DNA from: DASUZB01 sp035535495
GTDB lineage: Bacteria; Actinomycetota; CALGFH01
Length of the DNA stretch: 26,811 nucleotides
Assembly (NCBI GenBank): GCA_035535495.1
Contig: DATLQA010000246.1
Span: 1-26,811, forward strand
Direction of reading: 5' to 3'
The position numbers and the translations under genes were made by a program. The number at the start of each line of letters is the position of its first letter. Positions within the stretch are counted from its first letter, which is position 1. Under the pieces are notes generated by a model, which ran no database searches, was not told the origin of the DNA, and was given only the letters and a program-made list of their open reading frames with translations. Of this stretch, positions 13,949-22,337 are shown in pieces.

Positions 13949-16900
13949 ATGGACCTGCGCAGGCTGCTGGACTCCTGGCCGGTGACACGGCAGCTCCGGA
14001 CCGGGGACCGGCTCGGTCTCGGCCGCGCCGCCCAGTCGCCCCGCTCGGCCGCCACCGCGCCCCGCACCCGCCACGCCGACCAGGTGGTGGCATCGGTCTG
14101 CCCGTACTGCGCGGTCGGCTGCGGCCAGAAGGTCTACGTCTCCGGCGGCAAGGTCACCCAGATCGAGGGGGACGACGCCAGCCCGATCTCGCGGGGCCGC
14201 CTCTGCCCCAAGGGCTCGGCGTCCAAGCAGCTGGTGACCTCGCCGGGCCGGGTCACCAGGGTCCGCTACCGGCGTCCCTACGCCACCGAGTGGGAGGACC
14301 TCCCGCTCGACCGGGCGATGGACATGATCGCCGACCGGGTCATCGCCACCCGCGCGGAGACCTGGCAGGAGCGGCAGGACGGGAGGCCCACCAGGCGCAC
14401 CATGGGGATCGCCAGCCTCGGCGGCGCCACCATCGACAACGAAGAGAACTACCTCATCAAGAAGTTGTTCACCGCGCTCGGGGCCATCCAGATCGAGAAC
14501 CAGGCCCGCATATGACACTCCTCCACCGTCCCCGGTCTGGGGACCTCGTTCGGCCGCGGCGGCGCCACCACCTTCCAGCAGGATCTCGCCAACGCCGACT
14601 GCATCGTGATCCAGGGCTCCAACATGGCCGAGGCCCATCCGGTCGGCTTCCAGTGGGTGATGGAAGCAAAAGCTCGCGGGGCTCAGGTCATCCACGTCGA
14701 CCCCAGGTTCACCCGCACCAGCGCGCTCGCCAACCTGCACGTGCCGCTCAGGGCCGGTACCGACATCGCCTTCCTCGGCGGCATCGTGAACTACATCCTG
14801 GAGCACGGGCATGAGTTCCGGGACTACGTCGCCAACTACACCAACGCGCCGGTGATCATCGACGAGCGCTTCGCCGACACCGAGGATCTCGACGGCCTGT
14901 TCAGCGGGTTCGACCCAGAGAGCAACGAGTACGACCCGGCCACCTGGACCTACCAGGACATGGAGGTGGCCTCCGGCGCCGGCTCGCGTGAGGGCAAGCT
15001 GGGCATCGCCGAGCACCACGGCATGCTCGGCGGCCGGCTCGAGCACGGCAACCCGCCGCACACCGACCCGAGCCTCGAGCACCCGCGCTGCGTCTTCCAG
15101 ATCCTCAAGCGCCACTTCCGTCGCTACACCCCGGAGATGGTCGCCAAGGTCTGCGGAACACCGCCGTCGCTGCTGGTCGAGGTGGCCGAGTCGCTGGTCG
15201 CCAACTCTGGCCGCGAGCGGACCAGCGCGTTCGTCTACTCGGTCGGCTGGACCCAGCACACCGTCGGGGTGCAGTACATCCGCACCGCCGCGATCATCCA
15301 GCTGCTGCTCGGCAACATCGGCCGGCCGGGCGGCGGCATCCTGGCCCTGCGCGGTCACGCCACCATCCAGGGCTCGACCGACGTCCCCACCCTCTACAAC
15401 CTGCTGCCGGGCTACCTGCCCATGCCGAAGGCGTCGGACGGGGATCTGGCCGGCTACCTGGAGGAGGCGAAGCTGCCCGCCGGCTTCTGGGGCTACGTCG
15501 ACAACTACCTGATCAGCCTGCTGAAGGCCTGGTGGGGTGATGTAGCCACGCAGGAGAACGACTTCTGCTTCGACTACCTGCCCCGCCTGACCGGCGACCA
15601 CTCCAGCTACCCGACCATGCTCGGCATGCTCGACGGCAAGGTCAAAGGCTTCTTCCTGCCCGGCCAGAACCCGGCCGTCGGCTCGTCCAACTCGGCCCTG
15701 CACCGCAAGGCCATGGCCAACCTCGACTGGCTGGTGGTGCGGGACATGGCCGAGATCGAGTCGGCCTCGTTCTGGAAGGACGCCCCGGAGATCGAGACCG
15801 GCGAGCTGGTCACCGAGCGCATCCGCACCGAGGTGTTCCTGCTCCCCGCCGCCTCCCACGTGGAGAAGGACGGCTCGTTCACCAACACCCAGCGGCTGGT
15901 GCAGTGGCACCACAAGGCGGTCGAGCCGCCAGGGGACTGCCGTTCGGAGCTGTGGTTCTACTATCACCTGGGCCGGATCATCCGAGAGAAGCTGGCCGGC
16001 TCGACCGACCCGAAGGACCGCCCCGTCCTCGACCTGGTCTGGGACTACCCGACCGAGGGAGAGATCCAGGAGCCGAGCGCCGAGGCGGTGCTGCGGGAGT
16101 GCAACGGGGTCGGCCCGGACGGGCGGGCGGTCAGCGGCTACCTGGACCTCAAGGCCGACGGGTCCACCTCGTGCGGCTGCTGGATCTACTCGGGCTGCTA
16201 CGCCGACGAGGTGAACCAGACCGCCAGGCGCAAGCCCCACTGGGAGCAGTCCTGGGTGGCGCCGGAGTGGGCCTGGGCCTGGCCGTACAACCGGCGCATC
16301 CTCTACAACCGGGCCAGCGCCGACCCCGAGGGCAAGCCGTGGTCGGAGCGGAAACGCTACGTCTGGTGGGACGAAGAGGCCGGCAAGTGGACCGGCCACG
16401 ACAACCCCGACTTCGTGGCGACCATGCGGCCAGACTACGACCCGCCCGAAGACGCGCAGGCCGAGAAGGCCCTCAGCGGCACCACCCCGTTCATCATGCA
16501 GGCCGACGGCACCGGCTGGCTGTACGTGCCCAACGGGCTCGCCGACGGGCCGCTCCCAGCCCATTACGAGCCTCACGAGTCGCCGTTCCCCAACCTGCTC
16601 TACGGCCAGCAGGCCAACCCCACCCGCCAGGTCTTCGACCGTCCGGGCAACCGCTACAGTCCCGCCCACGGTCAGCCCGGCGCCGAGGCCTACCCGTACG
16701 TGTTCACCACCTACCGGCTCACCGAGCACCACACCGCCGGCGGCATGAGCCGCGGCCTGCCCTACCTGGCGGAGCTGCAGCCGGAGATGTTCTGCGAGGT
16801 GAGCCCGGAGCTGGCCGCCGAGCGCGGCCTCGAGCACGGCGGCTGGGCCACGATCGTCACCGCGCGGGCCGCCATCGAAGCCCGCGTGCTGGTCACCGCG

Positions 16901-17227
16901 CGGATCAGGCCGCTCGAGGCCGGGGGCCGCACCGTCCACCAGATCGGGCTGCCGTGGCACTGGGGGACCAACGGGCTGTCGCGTGGCGACGCCGCCAACG
17001 ACCTGCTCGGCATCGTGCTCGACCGCAACGTCCACATCCAGGAGAGCAAGGCGGGCGCGTGTGACATCCGCCCTGGCCGGCGGCCACGCGGCCCGGAGCT
17101 TCCGAGGATGGTGGAGGACTACCGCCGCCGCGCCGAGCGCGCCGGGGCGGGACCCGACGGCTCGGACGGCCGGGCGGCGGAGCCGCAACGCGGCGGGCCC
17201 GGCGGCGGGAAGGGGGAGCGGGCATGA
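13949..17227 (+). CDS. fdhA: Formate dehydrogenase alpha subunit, selenocysteine-containing (UGA read through at 14513-14515)
   Basis: One 1092-residue protein, interrupted only by an in-frame TGA at 14513-14515 that should encode selenocysteine 189. Around it the sequence reads ENQARI-U-HSSTVPGLG, matching the FdnG/FdhF active-site context where Sec ligates molybdenum or tungsten and is followed by His. A SECIS-like hairpin begins 13 bases after the codon. The N-terminal 4Fe-4S motif has Cys51, Cys54, Cys58 and Cys86 (CPYCAVGC, then GRLCPKGS). Molybdopterin-dinucleotide domains follow, ending in a C-terminal cap with QIGLPWHWG. Reaction: formate to CO2 plus two electrons, or the reverse. The first 45 residues have no hydrophobic core or twin-arginine signal, so the subunit is probably cytosolic. 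The ATG at 13949 follows GAAGGGGG; a GTG at 13928 is an alternative. The stop overlaps fdhB (ATGA). Callers that ignore Sec would give 188 and 873-residue fragments. Confidence 0.95.
14513..14515 (+). other. Selenocysteine codon (UGA, residue 189 of FdhA)
   Basis: This TGA is in the same frame as coding sequence on both sides. Downstream codons (CAC TCC TCC ACC GTC CCC) continue the conserved HSSTVPGLG segment with no new start codon needed. Replacement by Cys (TGC/TGT) is the known alternative in homologues. Confidence 0.95.
14528..14544 (+). promoter_or_regulatory. Bacterial SECIS element hairpin
   Basis: A perfect 6-bp stem GTCCCC/GGGGAC (14528-14533 and 14539-14544) closes a 5-base loop GGTCT (14534-14538). 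The apical GGUCU is the same as the SelB-contacting loop of E. coli fdhF SECIS. The loop GG begins 18 bases after the UGA, within the accepted range for bacterial SECIS. The hairpin lies inside the coding sequence and encodes VPGLGT. Confidence 0.88.
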
Positions 17228-18126
17228 GCACGACGACGCGCACCTTCGGCGGCGGCTACGGCGACGCGGCCCGGCCCAGGGTCGGCTTCTTCACCGACAC
17301 CTCGGTCTGCATCGGCTGCAAGGCCTGCGAGGTCGCCTGCAAGGAGTGGAACCTGGTGCCGCCGGACGGCCCGCTCGGGTTCACCGGCAACTCCTATGAC
17401 AACACCATGGCGCTTGGTGCCGACACCTGGCGCCACGTCGCCTTCGTCGAGCAGGAGGTGCCTGGCGCCGGGGCTGGCGCGCTTCAGCCGGCTCATCCGG
17501 ACCTGGCGGCCGAGGCCGCCGCGGCGGCCGGGCTGGACGGGCCGCCCTCCGCCAAGGACGGCATGCGCTGGCTGATGAGCTCGGACGTGTGCAAGCACTG
17601 CAGCTCGGCCGCGTGCCTGGAGGTCTGCCCGACCGGCGCGCTGTTCCGCACCGAGTTCGGCACCGTGGTGGTCCAGGGCGACGTCTGCAACGGCTGCGGC
17701 TACTGCGTGCCGGCCTGTCCGTTCGGGGTGATCGACCGGCGCGAGGACGACGGCCGGGTGTTCAAGTGCACGCTCTGCTACGACCGGCTGTCCGACGGCA
17801 TGGAGCCGGCCTGCGCGCACGCCTGCCCGACCGACTCGATCCAGTTCGGCGACCTCGACCAGCTCCGCGCGGCGGCCGACCAGCGGCTCGCCACCCTCCA
17901 CGCCGACGGGGTCAGCGACGCCCGCCTGTACCTGCGCGACGAGGCGGACGGGATCGGTGGCGCCGGCGCCTTCTTCCTGCTGCTGGACGAGCCCGAGGTG
18001 TACGGCCTGCCGCCCGACCCGGTCTCGACCACCCGCGACCTGCCACGGCTGTGGCGGGCCGCCGGGCTGGCGGCGGGGGCGCTGGTGGCCGGGCTGGCGG
18101 TCGCGTTCGCGGGAGGCCGCCGGTGA
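17224..18126 (+). CDS. fdhB: Formate dehydrogenase beta subunit, four [4Fe-4S] motifs plus C-terminal membrane anchor
   Basis: A 300-residue electron-transfer subunit. Four cysteine groups are visible: Cys29/32/35/39 (CIGCKACEVAC), Cys123/126/131/135 (CKHCSSAACLEVC), Cys155/158/161/165 (CNGCGYCVPAC) and Cys182/185/197/201 (CTLCY, then ACAHAC). In this family the cysteines are exchanged between groups to hold four 4Fe-4S clusters that wire the alpha subunit to the membrane. Residues about 276-300 (LWRAAGLAAGALVAGLAVAFAGGRR) form one hydrophobic segment that would anchor it, similar to FdnH/HybA-type proteins. There is no signal peptide. The ATG overlaps the fdhA stop by four bases, and the stop overlaps the next GTG start by four bases, so the three subunits are translationally coupled. 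An extra Ala/Gly-rich stretch lies between groups one and two (residues about 78-107). Confidence 0.94.
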   Translation: MSTTTRTFGGGYGDAARPRVGFFTDTSVCIGCKACEVACKEWNLVPPDGPLGFTGNSYDNTMALGADTWRHVAFVEQEVPGAGAGALQPAHPDLAAEAAAAAGLDGPPSAKDGMRWLMSSDVCKHCSSAACLEVCPTGALFRTEFGTVVVQGDVCNGCGYCVPACPFGVIDRREDDGRVFKCTLCYDRLSDGMEPACAHACPTDSIQFGDLDQLRAAADQRLATLHADGVSDARLYLRDEADGIGGAGAFFLLLDEPEVYGLPPDPVSTTRDLPRLWRAAGLAAGALVAGLAVAFAGGRR

Positions 18127-19121
18127 GCGGCGCGCCAGAGCCTCCCACCCCCGGCCGGTCAGGCAAGGGACAGCGGGTCGCGGACCGTCCCGGCGTCTCG
18201 ATGGTGCCGCCGGCCGAGTTCCGCTCCTACTACGGCCGGCCGATCCTCAAGGCGCCCATCTGGACCGACGAGGTGCCGGCGTACTACTTCGCCGGCGGGC
18301 TCGCCGGGGCCTCGGCAAGCCTCGCCCTCGGCGCGCGCCTTACCGGCAACCACCGGCTCGCGTCCGGCGCCCTGACCGCCTCGGCCGCCGGCATCCTGGC
18401 GAGCCTCCCCCTGCTGGCCGACGACCTCGGCCGGCCCGAGCGCTTCTACCACATGCTGCGGGTGTTCAAGCCGACCTCGCCGATGAACCTTGGCAGCTGG
18501 CTGCTGACCGCCGCCGGCCCGGCGGCGGTGGGCGCCGCCCTGGCCGACCGCCTCGGCATCCTGCCCCGCCTGGGACGCGCCGCCGAGGTGGTCGCCGGTG
18601 TGCTCGGCCCTGGCCTGGCCACCTACACCGGCGTACTGGTGGCCGACACCGCCGTGCCCGTCTGGCACGAGGCCGGTGACCAGCTGCCGGTGGTGTTCGC
18701 CGCCGGGGCGGCCGCGTCCGCCGGCGCCGCCGCCACGCTGCTGACCCCGGCCGCCGACGCCGGCCCGGCCCGCCGTCTGGCGGTCGGCGGCGCCCTCGCC
18801 GACCTCGCCGCGGTCGAGGTCATGCGCCGCCGCCTCGGCGACCTCGGGACGCCCTACGAGCGTCCGCCGGCGCGGCGCTTCGCCAACCTGGCGCGGGGGT
18901 TCATGACCGCCGGGGCGCTCGCCGTCGGCCTTGGCGGTCGGCGGCGGACGGGCGCCGCCGCCGGCGCCGCGCTGATCCTGGCCGGCGCGGCCTGCCAGCG
19001 CTTCGCGGTCCACAAGGCCGGGATCATCTCCGCGGCCGACCCGGCGTACGTGGTCGGGCCGCAGCGCGCCCGCCTCGCCGCCCGCGACGGCTCGCGGCAC
19101 CAGCCCGCCACCGGGGCGTGA
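18123..19121 (+). CDS. NrfD-family membrane subunit of formate dehydrogenase
   Basis: A 332-residue integral membrane protein starting at a GTG that overlaps the fdhB stop (GTGA, 18123-18126). After a basic/proline-rich N-terminus it reads RSYYGRPILKAPIWTDEVPAYYFAGGLAGASA, the usual opening of NrfD/PsrC-type subunits, and then has about seven or eight hydrophobic segments (including ASGALTASAAGILASLPLLA, SWLLTAAGPAAVGAALA, GVLGPGLATYTGVLVADTAVPVW and LILAGAACQRFAVHKAG). NrfD proteins pass electrons to or from quinone without haem, replacing the cytochrome b (FdnI) of the E. coli enzyme. Together with FdhA and FdhB this gives a membrane-bound formate:quinone oxidoreductase. Position, overlap and partner genes make this role likely; the quinone site itself is not mapped. 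It is followed by a strong terminator-like hairpin. Confidence 0.9.
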   Translation: MSGAPEPPTPGRSGKGQRVADRPGVSMVPPAEFRSYYGRPILKAPIWTDEVPAYYFAGGLAGASASLALGARLTGNHRLASGALTASAAGILASLPLLADDLGRPERFYHMLRVFKPTSPMNLGSWLLTAAGPAAVGAALADRLGILPRLGRAAEVVAGVLGPGLATYTGVLVADTAVPVWHEAGDQLPVVFAAGAAASAGAAATLLTPAADAGPARRLAVGGALADLAAVEVMRRRLGDLGTPYERPPARRFANLARGFMTAGALAVGLGGRRRTGAAAGAALILAGAACQRFAVHKAGIISAADPAYVVGPQRARLAARDGSRHQPATGA

Positions 19122-19156
19122 CCCGGTCAGGTGTCCACGAAGCTCGGCGGGACCAG

Positions 19157-19188
19157 CGCGTGGCTTCCTGGTGCGAGGAAGCCACGCG
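19157..19188. terminator. Perfect 13-bp stem-loop ending the formate dehydrogenase operon
   Basis: CGCGTGGCTTCCT (19157-19169) and AGGAAGCCACGCG (19176-19188) pair exactly around a 6-base loop GGTGCG. It stands between the convergent NrfD gene (stop 19121) and the ABC permease gene (stop 19206) and can serve both. No T-tract is present. Confidence 0.85.
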
Positions 19189-19205
19189 ACGAGTCTCAGC
19201 GGCGG

Positions 19206-20045
19206 TCAGGCGTCGCGGCGGGTCATCAGCAGGGAAGCCAGGACCACGAAGGCGACCAGGTAGGCGACCAGCAGCGCGATCGCCTGCGTGCCGCTGAGCA
19301 CGGTGAGCACGCCAGGCGCGCCGCCCGTCTCGATCGCGGTCGGAGCGCCGATGGCTCCGGCCAGCGATCCGGCCGCCGAGCCGGGAAGGACGTTGGTGAC
19401 CGCCTCCAGCGGGCCGAGCAGGGTGGCCACGCCACGCAGCAGGTTCTCGACCACCAGCAGCCAAACCAGTCCGAGCCCGACCGACAGCGCCGGGCTCCTG
19501 GCCACGATGCCGATCAGGGCGCCGCCCGCCGTCCAGGTGGCGACGATCAGCAGCGCCCCGCCCAGGCCTTCGGCCAGCGCGCCGAGCCCCGGCCAGACCA
19601 GGTCCTGTGACGTGGCCCCCATCACGATCGCGCTCGCCGCCAGGTCGGTGACCAGCGTGAGGGTGGCGACCGTGGCCACCACCACGCCCAGCGCGAGCAG
19701 GGTGCCGCCGAGCGCGGACAGCCGCCGTGGTCCCTGGGTGAACACGGTCCTCCAGGTGCTCCAGCCGTAGCCGCTCCCGGTGGCCAGCGCCGCCAGGATG
19801 ACCACCAGAGCGCCGCCGAACATCGGCAACCCGGCGACCATGGTGGAAGGGACGCCCACCAGCGACAGCTGGCCGAGCAGGGCGTCGGCGACGCGCCGGT
19901 CCCCGCCGCCGACCGCCTCGCGGTAGTTGAGGTAGTCGAACACGTAGCCGAACATCACGTTGAGGGTCAGCCAGATACCGATGATCACCCAGGTCGCCGG
20001 CCATTTCCTCAGGCGCAGCAGCTCTGCGCGCATGCTCGCGATCAT
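19206..20045 (-). CDS. ABC-2-type transporter permease
   Basis: A 279-residue membrane protein with about six hydrophobic segments: WPATWVIIGIWLTLNVMFGYVF, a middle block with MFGGALVVILAALATGSGYGWSTWRTVFTQGPRR (the conserved cytoplasmic stretch of bacitracin/gliding-type ABC-2 permeases), LGVVVATVATLTLV, ALLIVATWTAGGALIGIVA, VGLGLVWLLVVENLL and ALLVAYLVAFVVLASLLM. The ATG at 20045 overlaps the stop of the ATPase gene by four bases, so the pair forms one exporter. GAGGAG lies just upstream of the start. Family members export lantibiotics, other peptides or lipids, or sense cell-wall stress; the substrate here is unknown. The divergent two-component system suggests stimulus-controlled expression. 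Confidence 0.9.
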   Translation of the reverse strand: MIASMRAELLRLRKWPATWVIIGIWLTLNVMFGYVFDYLNYREAVGGGDRRVADALLGQLSLVGVPSTMVAGLPMFGGALVVILAALATGSGYGWSTWRTVFTQGPRRLSALGGTLLALGVVVATVATLTLVTDLAASAIVMGATSQDLVWPGLGALAEGLGGALLIVATWTAGGALIGIVARSPALSVGLGLVWLLVVENLLRGVATLLGPLEAVTNVLPGSAAGSLAGAIGAPTAIETGGAPGVLTVLSGTQAIALLVAYLVAFVVLASLLMTRRDA

Positions 20046-20974
20046 CTCGCCATCTCCTCTTCGGGGGTGTGGGTGGCGGCCGGCTCGGCGGTCATCTCGA
20101 AGAAGACCTCTTCCAGGCTCCGCTCGGCCGACCGGATCTCGTGCACCTCGATACCGGCCTGCACCATCGCCCGGACGAGCTCGGGGTTGCGGGCCGGCCC
20201 GGCGGCGACCTGCAGCCCGTCGTCGCCGGTGCGGTGCACCTCGACCGGGCCGAGGACCGAGGAGATCACCCGCTCGGCGTCGGCCACCGGCTCGGCGCGG
20301 ACGAACAGCGAGCTGGCGCCACGCAGGTCGGCGACGGTGCTCTCGGTCAACAGGCGGCCACCGGCGATCACGCCGACGCGGTCGCAGGCCTGCTGCACCT
20401 CGCCGAGCAGGTGGCTGGAGAGCAGGACCGTCCTGCCGCTGGCGGCGAGCCGGCTGACCAGCTCCCGCATGTCGGCCATCCCGTTGGGGTCCAGGCCGTT
20501 GGTCGGCTCGTCGAGGATCAACAGGTCCGGGTCGCCCAGCAGCGCCGCGGCCACGCCGAGGCGCTGCTTCATACCGAGCGAGTAGGACTTGAACGGGTCG
20601 CCGCCGCGGGCGCTCAGGTCGACCTGCTCCAACGCCTGCTCGACGGCGGTGCCGTCGAGGCGGTTGTACCTGGCGAGGACGCGCAGGTTGTCGCGGCCGG
20701 ACAGGTACGGGTAGAAGCCGGGGCCCTCGATCAGCGCGCCGATGCGGCGCAGCACCGCCGGATCGCCCGGGCGGCCGCCGAGCACCCGCGCCGAGCCGCT
20801 GGTCGGGCGGATGAGCCCGACCAGCATCCGCAGGGTGGTGGTCTTGCCGGCCCCGTTGGGGCCGAGGAAGCCGTAGATCTCGCCGCGGCGCACGGTGAGG
20901 CTCACGGCGTCGACGGCGGCGTGCCGTCCGTAGCGCTTGGTCAGCCCGTCGGTGACCACGATGGGTTCGTTCAT
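20042..20974 (-). CDS. ABC transporter ATP-binding protein (BcrA/LolD-like exporter type)
   Basis: A 310-residue ATPase. Walker A is GPNGAGKT (residues 38-45), the Q-loop region has IEGPGFYPYLSGRDNL, the signature is YSLGMKQRL, Walker B is LLILDEPTNGLDP, and the H-loop is LLSSHLLGEV. These features, plus a C-terminal extension of about 90 residues with regulatory-fold character ending in RSLEEVFFEMT, are typical of BcrA-like drug or bacteriocin exporters. It would drive the permease encoded immediately downstream, with which it overlaps (ATGA). The start ATG at 20974 has GGAG eight bases upstream. The 196-bp gap to the divergent histidine kinase contains repeats that could be operators of that system's response regulator. 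Confidence 0.93.
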   Translation of the reverse strand: MNEPIVVTDGLTKRYGRHAAVDAVSLTVRRGEIYGFLGPNGAGKTTTLRMLVGLIRPTSGSARVLGGRPGDPAVLRRIGALIEGPGFYPYLSGRDNLRVLARYNRLDGTAVEQALEQVDLSARGGDPFKSYSLGMKQRLGVAAALLGDPDLLILDEPTNGLDPNGMADMRELVSRLAASGRTVLLSSHLLGEVQQACDRVGVIAGGRLLTESTVADLRGASSLFVRAEPVADAERVISSVLGPVEVHRTGDDGLQVAAGPARNPELVRAMVQAGIEVHEIRSAERSLEEVFFEMTAEPAATHTPEEEMAR

Positions 20975-21058
20975 GAGCGTGCTCCGTTCTGCCGGAGGTC
21001 CAGGTCCGCGTCGCCGTGGCCTGCGGCTCGCGAACGTCGCGTCCAGGCTGGCCCTGGC

Positions 21059-21110
21059 GGCGTACGCGCGTCATCAGTCCCCGAGCGGCTCATGGCGTAC
21101 GTCCGCGGAC
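21059..21110. promoter_or_regulatory. Repeated GGCGTACG and a palindrome in the divergent spacer
   Basis: GGCGTACG occurs at 21059-21066 and again at 21094-21101, 35 bp apart, and the second copy runs into the perfect palindrome GTCCGCGGAC (21101-21110). They lie between the ABC genes and the two-component genes, where a response-regulator site would be expected. This is suggestive only. Confidence 0.35.
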
Positions 21111-21158
21111 GGATCACACCTGCGCCCTGGAGCCGACTCGGCGACGCCCGCTCGGCAC

Positions 21159-21164
21159 TACCAT
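21159..21164 (+). promoter_or_regulatory. -10 box placed for a leaderless histidine kinase transcript
   Basis: TACCAT ends seven bases before the ATG at 21171, and no Shine-Dalgarno is seen. This spacing predicts a transcript starting at the ATG. The -35 is not convincing. Confidence 0.4.
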
Positions 21165-21170
21165 CTGTCC

Positions 21171-22337
21171 ATGAGCTTCATCCGATCTCCGGTCGCGCGG
21201 GCGGCGGTGTTCGACGGCCTGGTCGTCGTCCTCGCCGGGGTGGTGGTCGTGGTCGGCTCCCGGCAGGCCGCGTCCTTCACCGGCGGTGCCCGCGCGCTCG
21301 ACCTGTGGGCCTACGCGCTGATGGCGGCGGCCGTCGGCTCCCTGGCCGCGCGGCGGTCCTGGCCGCTGGCGACCCTGGTGGTGACGGTCGGGCTGTCGGT
21401 CGTCTACCTCGCCGCCGGCTACCCGGTCGGCCCGTTCTTCGTGGCGCCGGCGATCGCCATGTACTCGCTCGCGGTGCGCTGGCCGGTCAGGGCCTCGCTG
21501 GCCGCCCTGGCGGTGGGCTTCGTCGCGCTGCTGGCCGGGCACACGCCGGAATACCTCGGCCTCGGCGGGGGAGAGTTCCTGGTCAGGGTGACCGGTGACG
21601 CGCCATGGGCGGCCGGCTGGCTCGGCGTCCCGTGGGCGATCGGCACCCTGGTGGGGCTCGGCCGGGAGCAGGCCATGCGGGAGCGCGAGGAGGAGGCGCG
21701 CCGCCGCGCCTACGAGGAGCGGCTGCGGGTCGCCCGCGACGTCCACGACGTGGTCGGCCACGGCCTGGCGGTGATCAACATGCAGGCCGGCATCGCCCTG
21801 CACGTGATCGGCAAGCGGCCCGACCAGGCGGAGGCCGCCCTGGAGGCGATCAAGACGACCAGCAAGGACGCACTCGACGAGCTGCGCGCCACCCTGGCGG
21901 TGTTCCGCCAGCCCGACGAGGCCGGCGCGCCGCGGCGGCCGACCCCAGGACTGGACCAGCTCGAGTCGCTGACCACCGACATGGCCGACAGCGGCCTGCC
22001 GGTGAAGCTGCTCGTCAGTGGCGAGCGGGCCCGCCTTCCCGGCGCGGTCGACCTGGCGGCCTACCGCATCGTCCAGGAGTCGCTCACCAACACGCTGCGG
22101 CACGCCGGCCACGCCACCGCCACGGTGCGGGTCACCTACGGGGCGGACATGCTCGACCTTGAGATCACCGACGACGGCCGCGGGCACGACCCGCATGGCA
22201 ACGGGCAGGGCGGCCACGGCATCACCGGCATGCGGGAGCGCGCCGCCGGGGTCGGCGGCACCCTGGAGGCGGGGCCTGGTGAAGGTGGCGGGTTCCGCGT
22301 CCACGCCCGGCTGCCCTCCGGCGAGGACCACCAGTGA
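21171..22337 (+). CDS. NarL-family sensor histidine kinase
   Basis: A 388-residue membrane kinase. The ATG at 21171 (MSFIRSPVARAAVF) opens directly on the first membrane segment; the frame is open upstream but without sensible protein. The N-terminal half has about four or five hydrophobic segments with short loops, so the signal is probably sensed within or near the membrane. A basic/charged linker (REREEEARRRAYEERL) leads to the HisKA_3 dimerisation helix with ARDVHDVVGHGL, where His192 is the phospho-acceptor. The ATPase domain has the N-box YRIVQESLTNTLRHAG, DDGRGHDP and the G-rich GGHGITGMRERAAGVGG. Its stop overlaps the response-regulator start by four bases. It is divergent from an ABC exporter pair, a common actinobacterial arrangement for drug- or envelope-stress sensing. 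Confidence 0.93.
   Translation: MSFIRSPVARAAVFDGLVVVLAGVVVVVGSRQAASFTGGARALDLWAYALMAAAVGSLAARRSWPLATLVVTVGLSVVYLAAGYPVGPFFVAPAIAMYSLAVRWPVRASLAALAVGFVALLAGHTPEYLGLGGGEFLVRVTGDAPWAAGWLGVPWAIGTLVGLGREQAMREREEEARRRAYEERLRVARDVHDVVGHGLAVINMQAGIALHVIGKRPDQAEAALEAIKTTSKDALDELRATLAVFRQPDEAGAPRRPTPGLDQLESLTTDMADSGLPVKLLVSGERARLPGAVDLAAYRIVQESLTNTLRHAGHATATVRVTYGADMLDLEITDDGRGHDPHGNGQGGHGITGMRERAAGVGGTLEAGPGEGGGFRVHARLPSGEDHQ

Noticed and set aside
14513..14606. Treating the TGA in fdhA as a true stop, nonsense mutation or pseudogene
   Set aside because: The frame continues without shift, the context matches the known Sec site of formate dehydrogenases, and a SECIS-like hairpin follows at the right distance.
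13700..17188. Very long open frame on the minus strand across the formate dehydrogenase genes
   Set aside because: It is the antisense shadow of GC-rich coding sequence; its protein is a low-information mix of Val/Gly/Arg/Ala/His, with no motifs, while the plus strand has conserved catalytic motifs throughout.
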